Below, piece after piece: positions 21,828 through 31,778 of a stretch of DNA of 64,000 bases. The notes beneath the pieces were generated by a model that was not told the DNA's origin, did not search any database, and saw only the letters and a program-made list of their open reading frames with translations. The position numbers and the translations under genes were made by a program. This DNA is from Hansfordia pulvinata (lineage: Eukaryota > Ascomycota > Sordariomycetes > Xylariales): the NCBI GenBank assembly GCA_006538405.1, contig BJKQ01000006.1:248001-312000 (forward strand), given 5' to 3'. Positions within the stretch are counted from its first letter, which is position 1, and the number at the start of each line of letters is the position of its first letter.

Positions 21828-23476
21828 GGCGGCGGATTTGGGAGGCCACGCAGGCTTTGAATGAAGTTGTACTCGCTTCCGGAGGTAGGGGCGGGGCGAA
21901 GGCGATCCCGGATCCGGGTGCTCACTTATGCGGTAGTGTGCAAGTCTTGGACAGCCGGCTGGAGGTGAAGGTCGATGGGAGAGGGGTGAGTCGGAGATGG
22001 CTGTCTGACGGTGGTGGTGCAGCGCGAAAATGTTGCTCAGGTGATGTTGGACGCGATGGGAGACGCGGCAAGCGAGAAGAGGGCGCGGTCGTCGGCGTTT
22101 GAAGTTGAAAGTGCAGCTGTTGTGCAACGGAGGCTCCGCCAAAACGTTCCAATGGCGTTGGGTGGTGGGTGGGAGCTGCCTTTAGGTAAGCCTGCCTGGT
22201 GGCGGGTCGCTCTTGCCACTGATGGTATCATCAAGCAGCTCGCAGAGATGGGGATTCGGATGGGTCTCGAGAAAGTAGCCAAGGACCGAAATTGGCGGGT
22301 AGTCGGCGGGACTCGATACTTGAGGACTACTTAGCGCTCACCTGGCGGGGCTTTTCGATCCGACTGGAGACGACCGCGGGGTAGTTCGACTGCTAGGCGT
22401 GCTAGGGTGCTAGGTTACCACTGAGTGTCGGGTCGCGGCCAACATACACGAGGAGACATTCAAGCTACCTACCACCTATGAGTCCCGGCCCTCTCACTTG
22501 CATTTATTCGTGGCACATACCAGGGACCGGGCACCTACCGATAGTTTCAAAACTGATCTCTACGCGAGTGAGCAAATAGAATGGTTATGGCAACTCCAAC
22601 TTGCGCACAGTGTACCTGCGACGAAGGCGCCTCGCCAGTGCTATTCATCGAATGATGTGACTTGACAAAATCGTGCATATGATCAGAGTTTTGGAAACCA
22701 ACATGACAATGGGTTGTTTCAATTACCGATAGCAGCGCCGAGTCCTGGTACTGGCGGGGGTTCATAACTGATCACCTCTTTGAATGCTCGAGATACGTGA
22801 TAAAAGCACTAGATGCAACCAGAAGAGGTAACATCCCGGTGCATGTCGGCACGGAGTCCGCGCGCCCCGCGGCGTCCGCGCGTTCGGCAGGACGCCTCGT
22901 CGATGGCTGTGAATCTCGCCGACCAACATTCAAAAGGCACCTCAACCCCGGAGCGGCCGCTGGGCGTTTCTGCAAACGCCAAAACTCCGCCATGCTTCCG
23001 CACAAAGACCCTTAATGCCGTCTTTAACTCCAGCCCCGGCATGTCCTGCTCTGCCCTGTGCCAGGACCCGATGCAGGTTCACCCCTCGGCGTCCACCAAC
23101 TGAAGGCTCAAGCAGGGCAGAGCGGCAAGAGCACGCCACAATACCACACGGCCCGGACCAATCCCACCCCGACTCCGGAAAAGTAGCCGCAGAGGAGGTG
23201 TCCCGGCCGGCGCGTTGGCACTGCCGCTGCTTGGAAAGCAACCATGGGGGACGAAGCAAAGTTCCGTAGTGGCGGGTGAAGCAGAGCTCCAGGATGGATA
23301 TAAAACGAGACGACAGCCAGCGACGTCAAGAGGATGATGAGGGTTTATCGAGCTGTATCCAGATTCAACACCTCTCAATATCACATCACCTGCCCAGTTA
23401 CTAGCCGCTGTCAGCCATCCATCTCTTGATATCTATATCAGACAGACCCCATCACTGTGTGCTTCCCGGTCCTACG
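21828..23476. other. Divergent intergenic region between CSN4 and the short-chain dehydrogenase
   Basis: These 1.65 kb separate two divergent start codons and hold both promoters. The part near 21830-22320 is GC-rich, while 22500-22800 is A/T-richer. A TATA-like element lies at 23299-23305. Open frames here are short and unremarkable. Confidence 0.6.
23299..23305 (+). promoter_or_regulatory. TATA box of the short-chain dehydrogenase gene
   Basis: TATAAAA lies 172 bases upstream of the ATG at 23477, in a position suitable for a core promoter. TATA boxes are a minority in fungal housekeeping genes and tend to mark regulated ones, so this fits an inducible enzyme. The link is inference. Confidence 0.45.
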
Positions 23477-24665
23477 ATGTCTCACAACCTCGAGAGCAAA
23501 GCGGCCTACGAGGCCTCGATACGCGCCTTCCTGCACCGCCAGTTCCTCGAGAAGCCGGCGCCGCTGCCCGCCGGCACGAGCCTGGCCGGCCGCTGCGCCG
23601 TCGTGACGGGCGCCAACGTCGGGCTCGGCTTCGAGGCGAGCCGCCAGCTGCTGGGCCTGGGGCTCTCGCGACTCGTGGTGGCCGCGCGATCGCCGAAGAA
23701 GGGCGAGGCCGCCGCCGCGGCCCTGCGCGCCGAGTTCCCGGCCGCCGACGTCGCCTTCTGGGAGCTCGACATGGCGTCGTACGACTCGGTGCGGGCGTTC
23801 GCGCGCCGCGTCGAGGGCGGGGAGCTGCCGCGCGTCGACGTGGCCCTGCTCAACGCGGGGATGCAGAACGGCAAGTGGCGGGCCGTTAGCGCCGGGAAGG
23901 GGGTGACGCACGAGGAGACGTTCCAGGTCAACTACCTGTCGACGGCGCTGCTGGCGCTGCTGCTGCTGCCGGTGCTCAAGGCCAAGGGCAGGACGCAGAG
24001 GGCGGCGGCCGAGGGGGCCGGGGCCGGGGCCGGGGCCGGGCACAACAACAACAAGCCGCCGGTGCTCTCGATCGTCGGGTCCGACACGAACTACTTTGGC
24101 AGCATCGACCCGACGGCGGAGGGCGGCGTCGCGGCGCAGTTCGACGACCCCGAGAAATGGGGGCCGCATGTGTACTGGAACTCGAAGCTGTGCGTGGGCT
24201 GGCTCGGCGCGCAGCTGGCCGAGCTCGTCTCGCCCGACGACGTGCTCGTCAACGTGGTCAACCCGGGGCTCACGGGCCAAACCGACTTCATGGACACGAT
24301 GGTCCAGGACAGGGGCCTGGCAGTCCGCATCCTTGCGGGCCTCATACAGCGGTGGATCGGACGCACCGTGCGTGTTGGCGCCTCGACCTACGTCGACGCT
24401 GTCGCCGTCAAGGGCAGCGAGTCGCACGGCTCGTTTGTCAGCGATTGGACTATCAAGCCGTGAGTGCCCCGTGGAACCCCCGTCCATTCATCCAGTGCAG
24501 TTGCACGCCACCAGAAGAGAGAGCATAGCTGACGCAGAGATCTCCCGCAGGTTCCCCCCGGTCATGTACACCGACAAGGGTCGTAAAGGCCAGGCCAAGT
24601 TGTGGGAGGAAACTCTGCAGGAGCTTAGCTTTGCTAACGTGCACGAGATCGTGAAGGGGCTTTAA
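23477..24665 (+). CDS. Short-chain dehydrogenase/reductase, classical Rossmann type
   Basis: This 365-residue NAD(P)-dependent oxidoreductase resembles the retinol-dehydrogenase/WW-oxidoreductase-like SDRs common in fungi. The ATG at 23477 starts MSHNLESK. The cofactor motif TGANVGLG is at residues 44-51, an LNAG motif follows the fourth strand, and the active site has a Ser in the LSIVGSD strand and Tyr233-x3-Lys237 in YWNSK. A 91-base intron at 24460-24550 (GTGAGT to GCAG) joins DWTIKP to FPPVMYTDKGRKG. Without splicing, a stop follows at once. A second exon of 38 residues ends at 24663-24665 with a usual SDR tail. An odd feature is a Gly/Ala run encoded by a (GGGGCC)n stretch at about 24012-24039, inserted between helix and strand just before the catalytic Ser and followed by three Asn. 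The substrate cannot be inferred. Neighbours do not form a biosynthetic cluster. Confidence 0.9.
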
Positions 24666-26025
24666 ACTTGGAGGCATTGCTGCATACTTACATGTACCTA
24701 CCTTATTCTCTGTTCCACTTGATACCACCCACGGCGTTCTTATTCTAGGCACCTGGCAGTCGTCTGCCTAGGTAGCACTCGGATCCTGGAATAGATAGAC
24801 CTCTTCTCCTGCTTAAAGCTTCCTTGAGCTGCCTGCTCACCAATGTTCGCGCCCCGGCGCCACATCCTGCGGGGTCAGGCGAATGAGGATGACGGAAATG
24901 GTGGCCCGGAGATTTGGCTGCTCTTACTTCGGGAATGGTGGAGGGCTTCGGCGGCCCCGACCCGGAGCCGGGACACGGTGGATGGCGGGGCGGTTGAGCC
25001 GGCAGAAGCGGGGCCATCACATGTACGAGTAAACGATACGCATGCGCGGTTTGAGAGGCCGCAGAGGTCAACGGGATAAAGATCTTGTATGATGAGAGAG
25101 AGCCCTGCTCATGAGTGGGCGACGAGTTTGCAGAGGGCAGCCGGACGCGAGGGAACGAGATTCCGCCGATGAAAGGCCCGAATGTTTGGCCGGGGCCGAT
25201 TTAGTTCTGGGTACCCCGCGGTCTGGTGGGCTATCGCTTTCACAACCGGAGTAGAATCAATGTGGTACTCGTGCGAGAACAGCAGCCTAGGACGGTTGTC
25301 GATGTCAGAGCAGAGCAAAGCACCCCATCATCCAAGGCGTGATGCTTGAGTACCAGGTTTGAGGCAGGTAGGTAGGTAAGGTAGGTATGCTTGTTTGTAT
25401 ACTCGTCAGCTCTTTGTGGCAATTTGGACTGGCATTGATGGAAGCACCAGGTCCGGTTCTTATTAGCCCCGGAACGCGTAGCCAACAAGCCATAATTAGC
25501 CGCGATCAACCCCGCGAATCGGACGGGCCCGCTCTCAACCCAGACATGGAGACTGGTCAGGCGAAGTGGGATGGATGGGTGGCACCCTTGGGAATGCCAT
25601 TGATGTGCCCTCTCCGCCCTCCGCCATCCGTCCTCCACCCATCCAATGGATTTCTCGGCCGTGGCATACCGACGGCAGCATACGAGGAGTACCTAGTATA
25701 CCTCATGTACCTAACCTAACTTATGGCAAGCCATAATGATAATATATCGTAATAAGACGACCCAATGGAACCAAGTGACGCAATGGCCGTGACCTCAACA
25801 GGACAGGGCCAGGGACAGGCTGATGTGAGGCAGGCGCCACCGGTCGGGAGGTACGAGTACTCGTGCTGGCCTTTCTGACCTACATCCATGACCTTCCCGA
25901 TTCGAACCCATCCACCAACAGCACCGTGAACGGCTTTGACTGACTCCTCTCCAAAGCACCTCCGGCCGCGACTGTCCTCCCTCTCTTCTTCCCTCTTGCT
26001 TCCCCGTCCCAGTTCGACTCGCACA
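24666..26025. other. Intergenic region upstream of the Gal7 gene
   Basis: This 1.36 kb shows no gene. It holds octamer copies at 25024 and 25852 and a GGTAGG/TACCTA-rich patch at 25365-25390 and 25690-25720. The last 100 bases before the start codon are pyrimidine-rich, as expected for a fungal leader. Confidence 0.6.
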
Positions 26026-27408
26026 ATGCCCGACCAGATCCTCGACGACATCTCCCACCGCCGCTACAACCCTCTCCGGGGCTCGTGGCTGCTGGTCTCG
26101 CCCCACCGCACCAAGCGCCCATGGCAGTACGTCACGTCCCGTCCGCCACCTCGGCGCCCATGTCCACGCCCATGCTTGCCCTCCCGAACTCTGGCTGACC
26201 GGTCGCTGTGTAAAGAGGCGCCCAGGAAGAGGCCGCCGCCAACAAGCTTCCTGAATACGACCCCAAGGTTCGCACTCTTCGACCACCCCCCTTCGTCCCC
26301 TCGCATCTGACGCCTCCCAGTGCTATCTGTGCCCGCGCAACCCCCGCGCGCAGGGCGAGGTCAACCCCGACTACAGCCAGACCTTTGTCTTTGTCAACGA
26401 CTACAGCGCCGTCAAGGAGCAGCAGCAGGACTATGCCCCCGGGGTCTCCAGCAATGGTGAGCAAAGCCGCCCACCGGCCCGTCTGTCCCTTCACGCCCAA
26501 CTAATCCCCCCCCCCCCCCGCCCCAGATCTCTCTTCGCTTCTGCTGCGCGCCGAGGGCGTCAAGGGCAAGTGCTTCGTCTTGGCCTTCTCGCCCAAGCAC
26601 CACCTGACACTCGCCGACATGTCGCCTCAAGAGACGCTACCGATTGTCGAGACCTGGACGCGCATCTACGCGCGCATCTGTCACCGTCGAGCCCTCTGTC
26701 TGCCGTCGCCGCCGACCTCGACCTGCTGCGTCGCCCCGCCGCCCCTGAGGCCTCGACTGCCCCGCCCTCCCAGCAGCTGCGCTACATGCAGATCTTCGAA
26801 AACAAGGGCGCCGCCATGGGCTGCTCCAACCCCCACCCCCACTGCCAGATCTGGACTACCAGCACACTGCCCGAGGAGCCTGCCGCCGAGCTGGTCCAGA
26901 TGGCCCGCTACCGCGACGAACATGGTGCCGACCGCCACTTGCTGGGCGACTACGTTGCGCTTGAGGCCGCCAAAGGTGAGCGCGTGGTCTTCTCCAACGA
27001 GGCGTTCCTCGTGGTGTGCCCGTGGTGGGCGACTTGGCCTTTTGAGATCATGGTCATTGCGCGCCGCCACGTCCGCGCTCTCGTCGACCTGTCCGACAAC
27101 GAGCGCCTGCAGCTTGCCGAGGCCATCAGCGAGGTCACCCGCCGATACGACAATCTGTTCGAGTGCAGTTTCCCTTACAGCTCGGGCATCCACCAGGCGC
27201 CGCTCGACGGCAAAGACGGCGACGAAGAGACCGAGTCCAGCTGGTTGCATATGCACTTCTACCCTCCGCTGTTGCGCTCCGCCACGGTCCGCAAATTCCT
27301 CGTTGGATACGAGCTCCTCGCCGAGCCCCAGCGCGACATCACCCCGAGCAGGCCGCCGCCCGCCTGCGCGACTGCGCAGGGCCACTGTACCGCTCGAAGC
27401 TGCAGTAA
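26026..27408 (+). CDS. GAL7: Galactose-1-phosphate uridylyltransferase, two frameshifts
   Basis: This Leloir-pathway enzyme exchanges UMP between UDP-glucose and galactose-1-phosphate in the cytosol. Four exons (26026-26126, 26216-26267, 26321-26456, 26527-27408) give [17 protein letters not shown], then the zinc-ligand CYLC (Cys52 and Cys55), then [14 protein letters not shown]. The last exon carries [14 protein letters not shown], then [20 protein letters not shown] and the active-site His-Pro-His. It continues to [20 protein letters not shown] and ends RSKLQ. The frame breaks twice. Near 26665 TRIYA is followed one frame over by [10 protein letters not shown]. Near 27343 the run in GACATCACCCCGAGC lacks one base, so that DITP should continue [10 protein letters not shown]. 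The usual HPHGQ reads HPHCQ here (TGC at 26843-26845), which is unexpected next to the nucleophilic His. The second intron has a weak donor, GTTCGC. Both shifts look like missing bases, so a functional gene is still likely. Confidence 0.9.
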
Positions 27409-27804
27409 GCGGAGTGCGGAAAGTCGAACGGGTTCTTGGTGAGGAGCGAAGCATAGAATTTGTTGTGTCGGCGCGAGGAGTCGGAGATGCGAGGGCAGGT
27501 GTGGGGATAGAATAGGTCACGATTGTTCGTGCATAAGCTTGACTTGGAGTATTGGATGTTTGACGGTGCTTCTCCCCGCAGAAACATGCATTACCTGGCC
27601 TTGCGCTATTAGTGGATCTGTTTATTGAACAGTGATGCGTGTTCTGCCATGGCTATGCTTCTTCTATGGGTTCAAATGCTTCACGGCACGGTGTGGCGCT
27701 CCATCAGCCCGCGGCCAGGTCGATGGAACCTTGTTTTCCAGGACCAATTCCCTCTTCCGCTTCTACCTCACCTTTTTCTTCTTTTCCCGCGGCGCTTCCC
27801 CCAA
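27409..27804. other. Intergenic region between convergent genes
   Basis: These 396 bases hold the 3' ends of the Gal7 gene and of ERG28, which face each other. I see no gene or repeat in it. Confidence 0.65.
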
Positions 27805-28511
27805 TCAAGCCTCCACGTAGAAGCTGTACTGGCTGGTCATCCAGACGATGCCGACGGTGGCGAAGAAGAAGGGCAAGTAGACGGGCTTGCCCGGGGGCGC
27901 GGTGCGGAAGACGGCGAACTCGGAGGCGAAGTGGCCCATGGCGACGACGTACGTCCACAGGGCCAGCTGGTACATGGGGGCCAGGTGCAGGTTGTAGCTG
28001 GCGTAGAGGCGGACGACGGCGCTGACGAAGGTGTAGGTGCCGAACAGGCGGGCCGCCAGCGGGGTCACCTGGTCGTTGGGGCCGACGCGGTCCTGGCCGT
28101 CCGCGTGCTTCTTCCCGCCCGCGCCCGCGCCCGAGGGGGAGGGCACCAGCTTGCCCGGCGCGTCGGCCGGGTCGTGGGCCGCCGAGGCCGGGGCCAGGGC
28201 CGGGTTGCGCACAAACTGCCCCGCGTACATGCGCCGCGTGTAGTGCAAGGTGATGTAGTTCTGCATCGAGTTGCCGACGGCGATGAGGGAGAGCTGTTTT
28301 CGAGGGCCGTCAGCAGTTGTCGAAGCTGGGGGCGAAGCATTGAAGGGGGGGGAGGGCTGCCTTGCGCGCCATTGGTCCGGGGCAAGTGGGAAAAGCCGTC
28401 GGGGGAAGCGGGTGTGGAGCGAATGAGGAAGAGAGAGCGTCAACGAACCGTGAGCATGTAGTAGGGCAGGTAGCCCTTGGCGGGCGGCAGCAGAGAGGCG
28501 AGGTAGTCCAT
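27805..28511 (-). CDS. ERG28: Ergosterol biosynthesis scaffold protein Erg28
   Basis: Erg28 is an ER membrane protein that tethers the C-4 demethylation enzymes (Erg25, Erg26, Erg27) of sterol synthesis. The first exon, 28511-28449, encodes MDYLASLLPPAKGYLPYYML; a 155-base intron (donor GTTCGT, acceptor ACAG) follows; the second exon, 28293-27805, starts LSLIAVGNSMQNYITLHYT. The diagnostic blocks are AARLFGTYTFVSAVVRLYA, then YQLALWTYVVAMGHFASEF and FFATVGIVWMTSQY. Four hydrophobic segments are visible. At 183 residues the protein is longer than the 148-residue yeast protein because of a low-complexity Ala/Pro/Gly/Lys loop of about 40 residues after the first conserved third. The start is the only ATG giving a family-like N-terminus. 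The gene is divergent from a fatty-acid elongation reductase that is also an ER enzyme. Confidence 0.93.
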
Positions 28512-28532
28512 GATGAGCGACGTGGGTGAGAA

Positions 28533-28567
<35 letters not shown>

Positions 28568-29246
28568 AGTGACAGTGGTCTGTTGGAGGGCGGTAGGGAG
28601 GGAAGCCTCAGGTGAGGATCACAAGTCAATATCCGCGCCTAGACCGGTGGTTGCCAGGGGGTCGAGGATGCCGACTCGTAAGTGCTGTGGCCGTAACAAA
28701 CGGACAAGCTGTGTACGATACACGATAGCTCTGCACCGTAATGACTTGCTGAAGTCTGAACTGGGGAAATTGCCCGGGTGGGGTGGCTCAAGCTTCTAGA
28801 ACCCTTGATTGGGCGGCGCCCGTCGATCGCAACGCGCCCCAACCGTGTCGCGAAAAGTTCAACAACCGATAGGCGCCATGTTGCTTATTGCCGCCATCCC
28901 TGGCCGGCTAATGCTGCAACCATTGCGTACCAGGACGCCCGTACGGAGCTGACTGTACGGAAGACCGCACCGAGCAAAGTGGAATCCTCGACTTGTATAC
29001 TACTCCGTACCTGTGTAATCGATGTAGGTAAGCACGTAAGGCCCCTGTCGCCCCCACGTCCCGGCTGCGGCGGCTGCATTACGGAGCGCCGTCGCCTCAA
29101 CACACTTGACGGTGGGTGGCCCTGGCCGTCTTTTATCCCTGCCCATCCCAGTTCCCTATTGCTTCGTCGCTTCTCCTCCCACCGACCTGAGCACTGCTCG
29201 CCCTTTACGCCAGCCCAGTCGCCCACAGACGCACCGCACCGCCGCA
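28512..29246. promoter_or_regulatory. Divergent promoter region of ERG28 and the ketoacyl-CoA reductase
   Basis: The two start codons are 735 bases apart and point away from each other, and both products work in ER lipid synthesis. The region has the (GGC)n run on the ERG28 side and a pyrimidine-rich leader on the other, with a TACTCCGTA copy at 29001. Co-regulation is inference from the arrangement; I could not pick out a sterol regulatory element with confidence. Confidence 0.5.
28542..28567. repeat. (GGC)n trinucleotide repeat in the ERG28 leader
   Basis: About nine GGC units lie 31 bases upstream of the ERG28 start codon and read as GCC on the transcribed strand. This is probably part of the 5' untranslated region and could vary in length between strains. 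Confidence 0.8.
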
Positions 29247-30340
29247 ATGGACTCCGTTCACCAGATCCTCGCCGCGACCCCTTGCTCTGTCAAGGTCGCC
29301 TTTGGCGTCATCGGCGCTGCCACCGTCCTCGTCAAGGGCTTCAGCTTCCTCCAGCTCGTCCTCAACGTCTTCCTCCTGCCGGGATACAACGTGAGTGCTG
29401 TCCGCCCGCGCCCCGCGCCCGCTGCGCTCGGGTGAATTTCCCCTCGCTGACAAGAATTCCCCCCTTCCAGCTCAGCAAGTATGGCAAGAAGGGCGAGTCC
29501 TGGGCCGTCGTGACCGGCGCGTCTGACGGTCTCGGCAAGGAGTTTGCCTCCCAGATCGCCGCCAAGGGCTTCAACCTCGTCCTCGTCTCCCGCACCCTGT
29601 CCAAGCTCGAGGCCTTCGCCGCCGAGCTGCAGGCCAAGTACCCCGGCGTCCAGACCAAGGTGCTGGCCATGGACTTTTCCGCCAACGACGACGCCGACTT
29701 TGCCCGCCTGCGCAAGCTGATCGACGGCCTCGATGTCGGCATCCTCATCAACAACGTCGGCCAGAGCCACAGCATACCCACCCCCTTCACCCTGACGACC
29801 AGCAAGGAGATGCAGGACATCATCACCATCAACTGCTTCGGTACCCTCAAGGTCACCCAGGTCGTGGCCCCCGGCATGGAGAGCCGCAAGCGCGGTCTGA
29901 TTCTGACCATGGGCAGCTTCGGCGGCTGGCAGCCCAGCCCGCTGCTGGCCACCTACTCGGGCAGCAAGGCCTTCCTGCAGCACTGGTCGACCGCCCTGGC
30001 GTCGGAGCTCCAGCCCTCGGGGGTCGACGTGCAGCTGTGCCTTAGCTACCTCGTCGTCTCGGCCATGAGCAAGGTCCGCAAGCCCAACATGATGGTGCCC
30101 AACCCGCGCCCCTGGGTCAAGACCGCCCTCGCCAAGGTCGGCTCCGGCTCGTGGCAGGCGGTCGCCGCCACCTACACGCCGTACTGGAGCCACGCCCTGC
30201 TGGGCTGGGTGCTGGAGAACACGATTGGCGCTGGCGGCATGGTCGGCGTCAACTTCACCCGGAAGATGCACCAGGACATCCGCAAGCGGGCGCTGAAGAA
30301 GCAGGCTCGCGAGGCTGGCCAGCAGGCCAAGGCCAACTAG
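29247..30340 (+). CDS. IFA38: Very-long-chain 3-oxoacyl-CoA reductase
   Basis: This 337-residue ER enzyme carries out the first reduction of the fatty-acid elongation cycle (3-ketoacyl-CoA to 3-hydroxyacyl-CoA with NADPH). Exon 1 (29247-29390) encodes MDSVHQILA and a hydrophobic anchor ending FLLPGYN. An 80-base intron (GTGAGT to CCAG) follows, and exon 2 starts [20 protein letters not shown]. The cofactor motif TGASDGLG is at residues 63-70, then INNVG, then LTMGSFGG with the catalytic Ser, then YSGSK with Tyr210 and Lys214. A block [17 protein letters not shown] is characteristic of the family (usually with Thr in place of the second Val-Ser). The C-terminus is basic and Lys/Ala/Gln-rich, facing the cytosol. 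Length matches the family. The frame is intact. A second, downstream TGA-free frame overlaps the 3' end and is a shadow. Confidence 0.95.
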
Positions 30341-31778
30341 AGAGAGTTGATGGTGGTGGAGCGGGATGTCAGCTCTGATGCCAGGGATCCGAGATAGGCT
30401 TCAGGTGGAAAGGTGCCTCAAGCAAGCTATGCTTGGAGATTGGCTGGGAAGCGGTCACGTGTAATAATTGAAGGCGCCCGGATGGTGACTGCAATTTAGA
30501 ACATGGCCGGTGCTGCGTAGCACCGGACAGCAGGAATGTCACGGCATAAATTCAAACCCTTGTGGCGCCCAATACACGAGCTCGACGTGACTTGCACAAA
30601 ACTTGGCAATAATTGAAGTGTTCGTACATACAACCTTTAAGTCTCTGGTGGACGTCCTTGGGAAGTAAGTCTCCGCTCCGGAGCCTTTTCAATACAGCAT
30701 CAAACCAGCATCGCATATCTCTGGCCTGACTGGAAGATGTGGAAGAGCTGCGATCATTGCTGGGAGTCCTAGCTACCTAGTCTATATGCTGCAGTATCAC
30801 GACGCTTGGGATGTCGGATGCAGAGCGTGGAAACGGATCCATCTCATCTTCTCCCCATCACCATAAAATAAAAAGCTTGATGCTGCAAGCACCTACCTGT
30901 AGGTACCTTAGGTACTGTATCTTGCATCGGCCGAGATGTTGAAGCACGCTGTGGTCGTGATGGCCGGCTCAGGGCACAACCTTAACGGAGTGGGGCTTGT
31001 AGCATTGGATATTGCCGCCAGAGACATCGGAGCCCTGCAGAGCTGGTGGTGGTACCTGGCTGTGCCTTGCAGCCTGCAAACCGGTCACTTCCTCTACGGC
31101 TGGATTGAAATGTACCAGTGTACCTCAGAGGCCGCGGTCGGAAAGGGCTAGCGCCAAAATATTTCCAGCCTCCCAGGTCTCCAGGCCTTCACCCGTCCGT
31201 CGCGGATGCTCGCCTTGGCTGGATTATTATTGCTGATGAGAGGCTAGCCGACGTGCTGTTGCTTCAATCCGACCTCCTACCCATTCCATCGCGAACCTCC
31301 TCCCTCTCCCCGATCCGACACCACGATCCGGCTTCCCCAAGCTCCGTCGCCGGCCCACCTCCAAGACCTCTGACTCCGGGCTCCTGTGTCTGCCACCGCC
31401 TCTCCCACTCTCGTTTGTCGGTCTGGCCGTGTTTTCCTTCCTTCCTTGCTCCCGCACCCGTAGCGCAGCTGCTCTTCGCCCTGCACCGCTCGACAGCTCG
31501 ATTCGATTCGATTCGACCCGACTCGCCCGCGTGCCCTCTAGACCCGACACACGCGTCGATCCCGTCTGCCTCGCCGCTGCACCTCCCATCTGGGCCTTTC
31601 GACCTTGTGCGCCCCTGTCCGTCGCACACGACACGTCCTTCTCGTCGCGCTCCCGGGGCGTCGCTCGCCTTGAATGGTCGCCGGCGTGCCCCTTGACGCC
31701 TGTGCCCCGTCTTGCGGCCTGTCTTTCTCTGTGCGACCTGTCTTCACCCACCCCGTCGGATAAGCTACCGCCCTCGCC
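30341..31778. other. Intergenic region upstream of the nucleoporin gene
   Basis: This 1.4 kb shows no gene. An ACCTAC...GTAGGT inverted repeat and an AGGTACCT palindrome lie near 30893-30908. From about 31260 to the start codon the plus strand is strongly pyrimidine-rich, which suggests a long 5' leader. Confidence 0.6.

Noticed and set aside
25890..25915. Possible minus-strand tRNA T-arm (GGTTCGAATC)
   Set aside because: Stem bases are not complementary and no cloverleaf fits.
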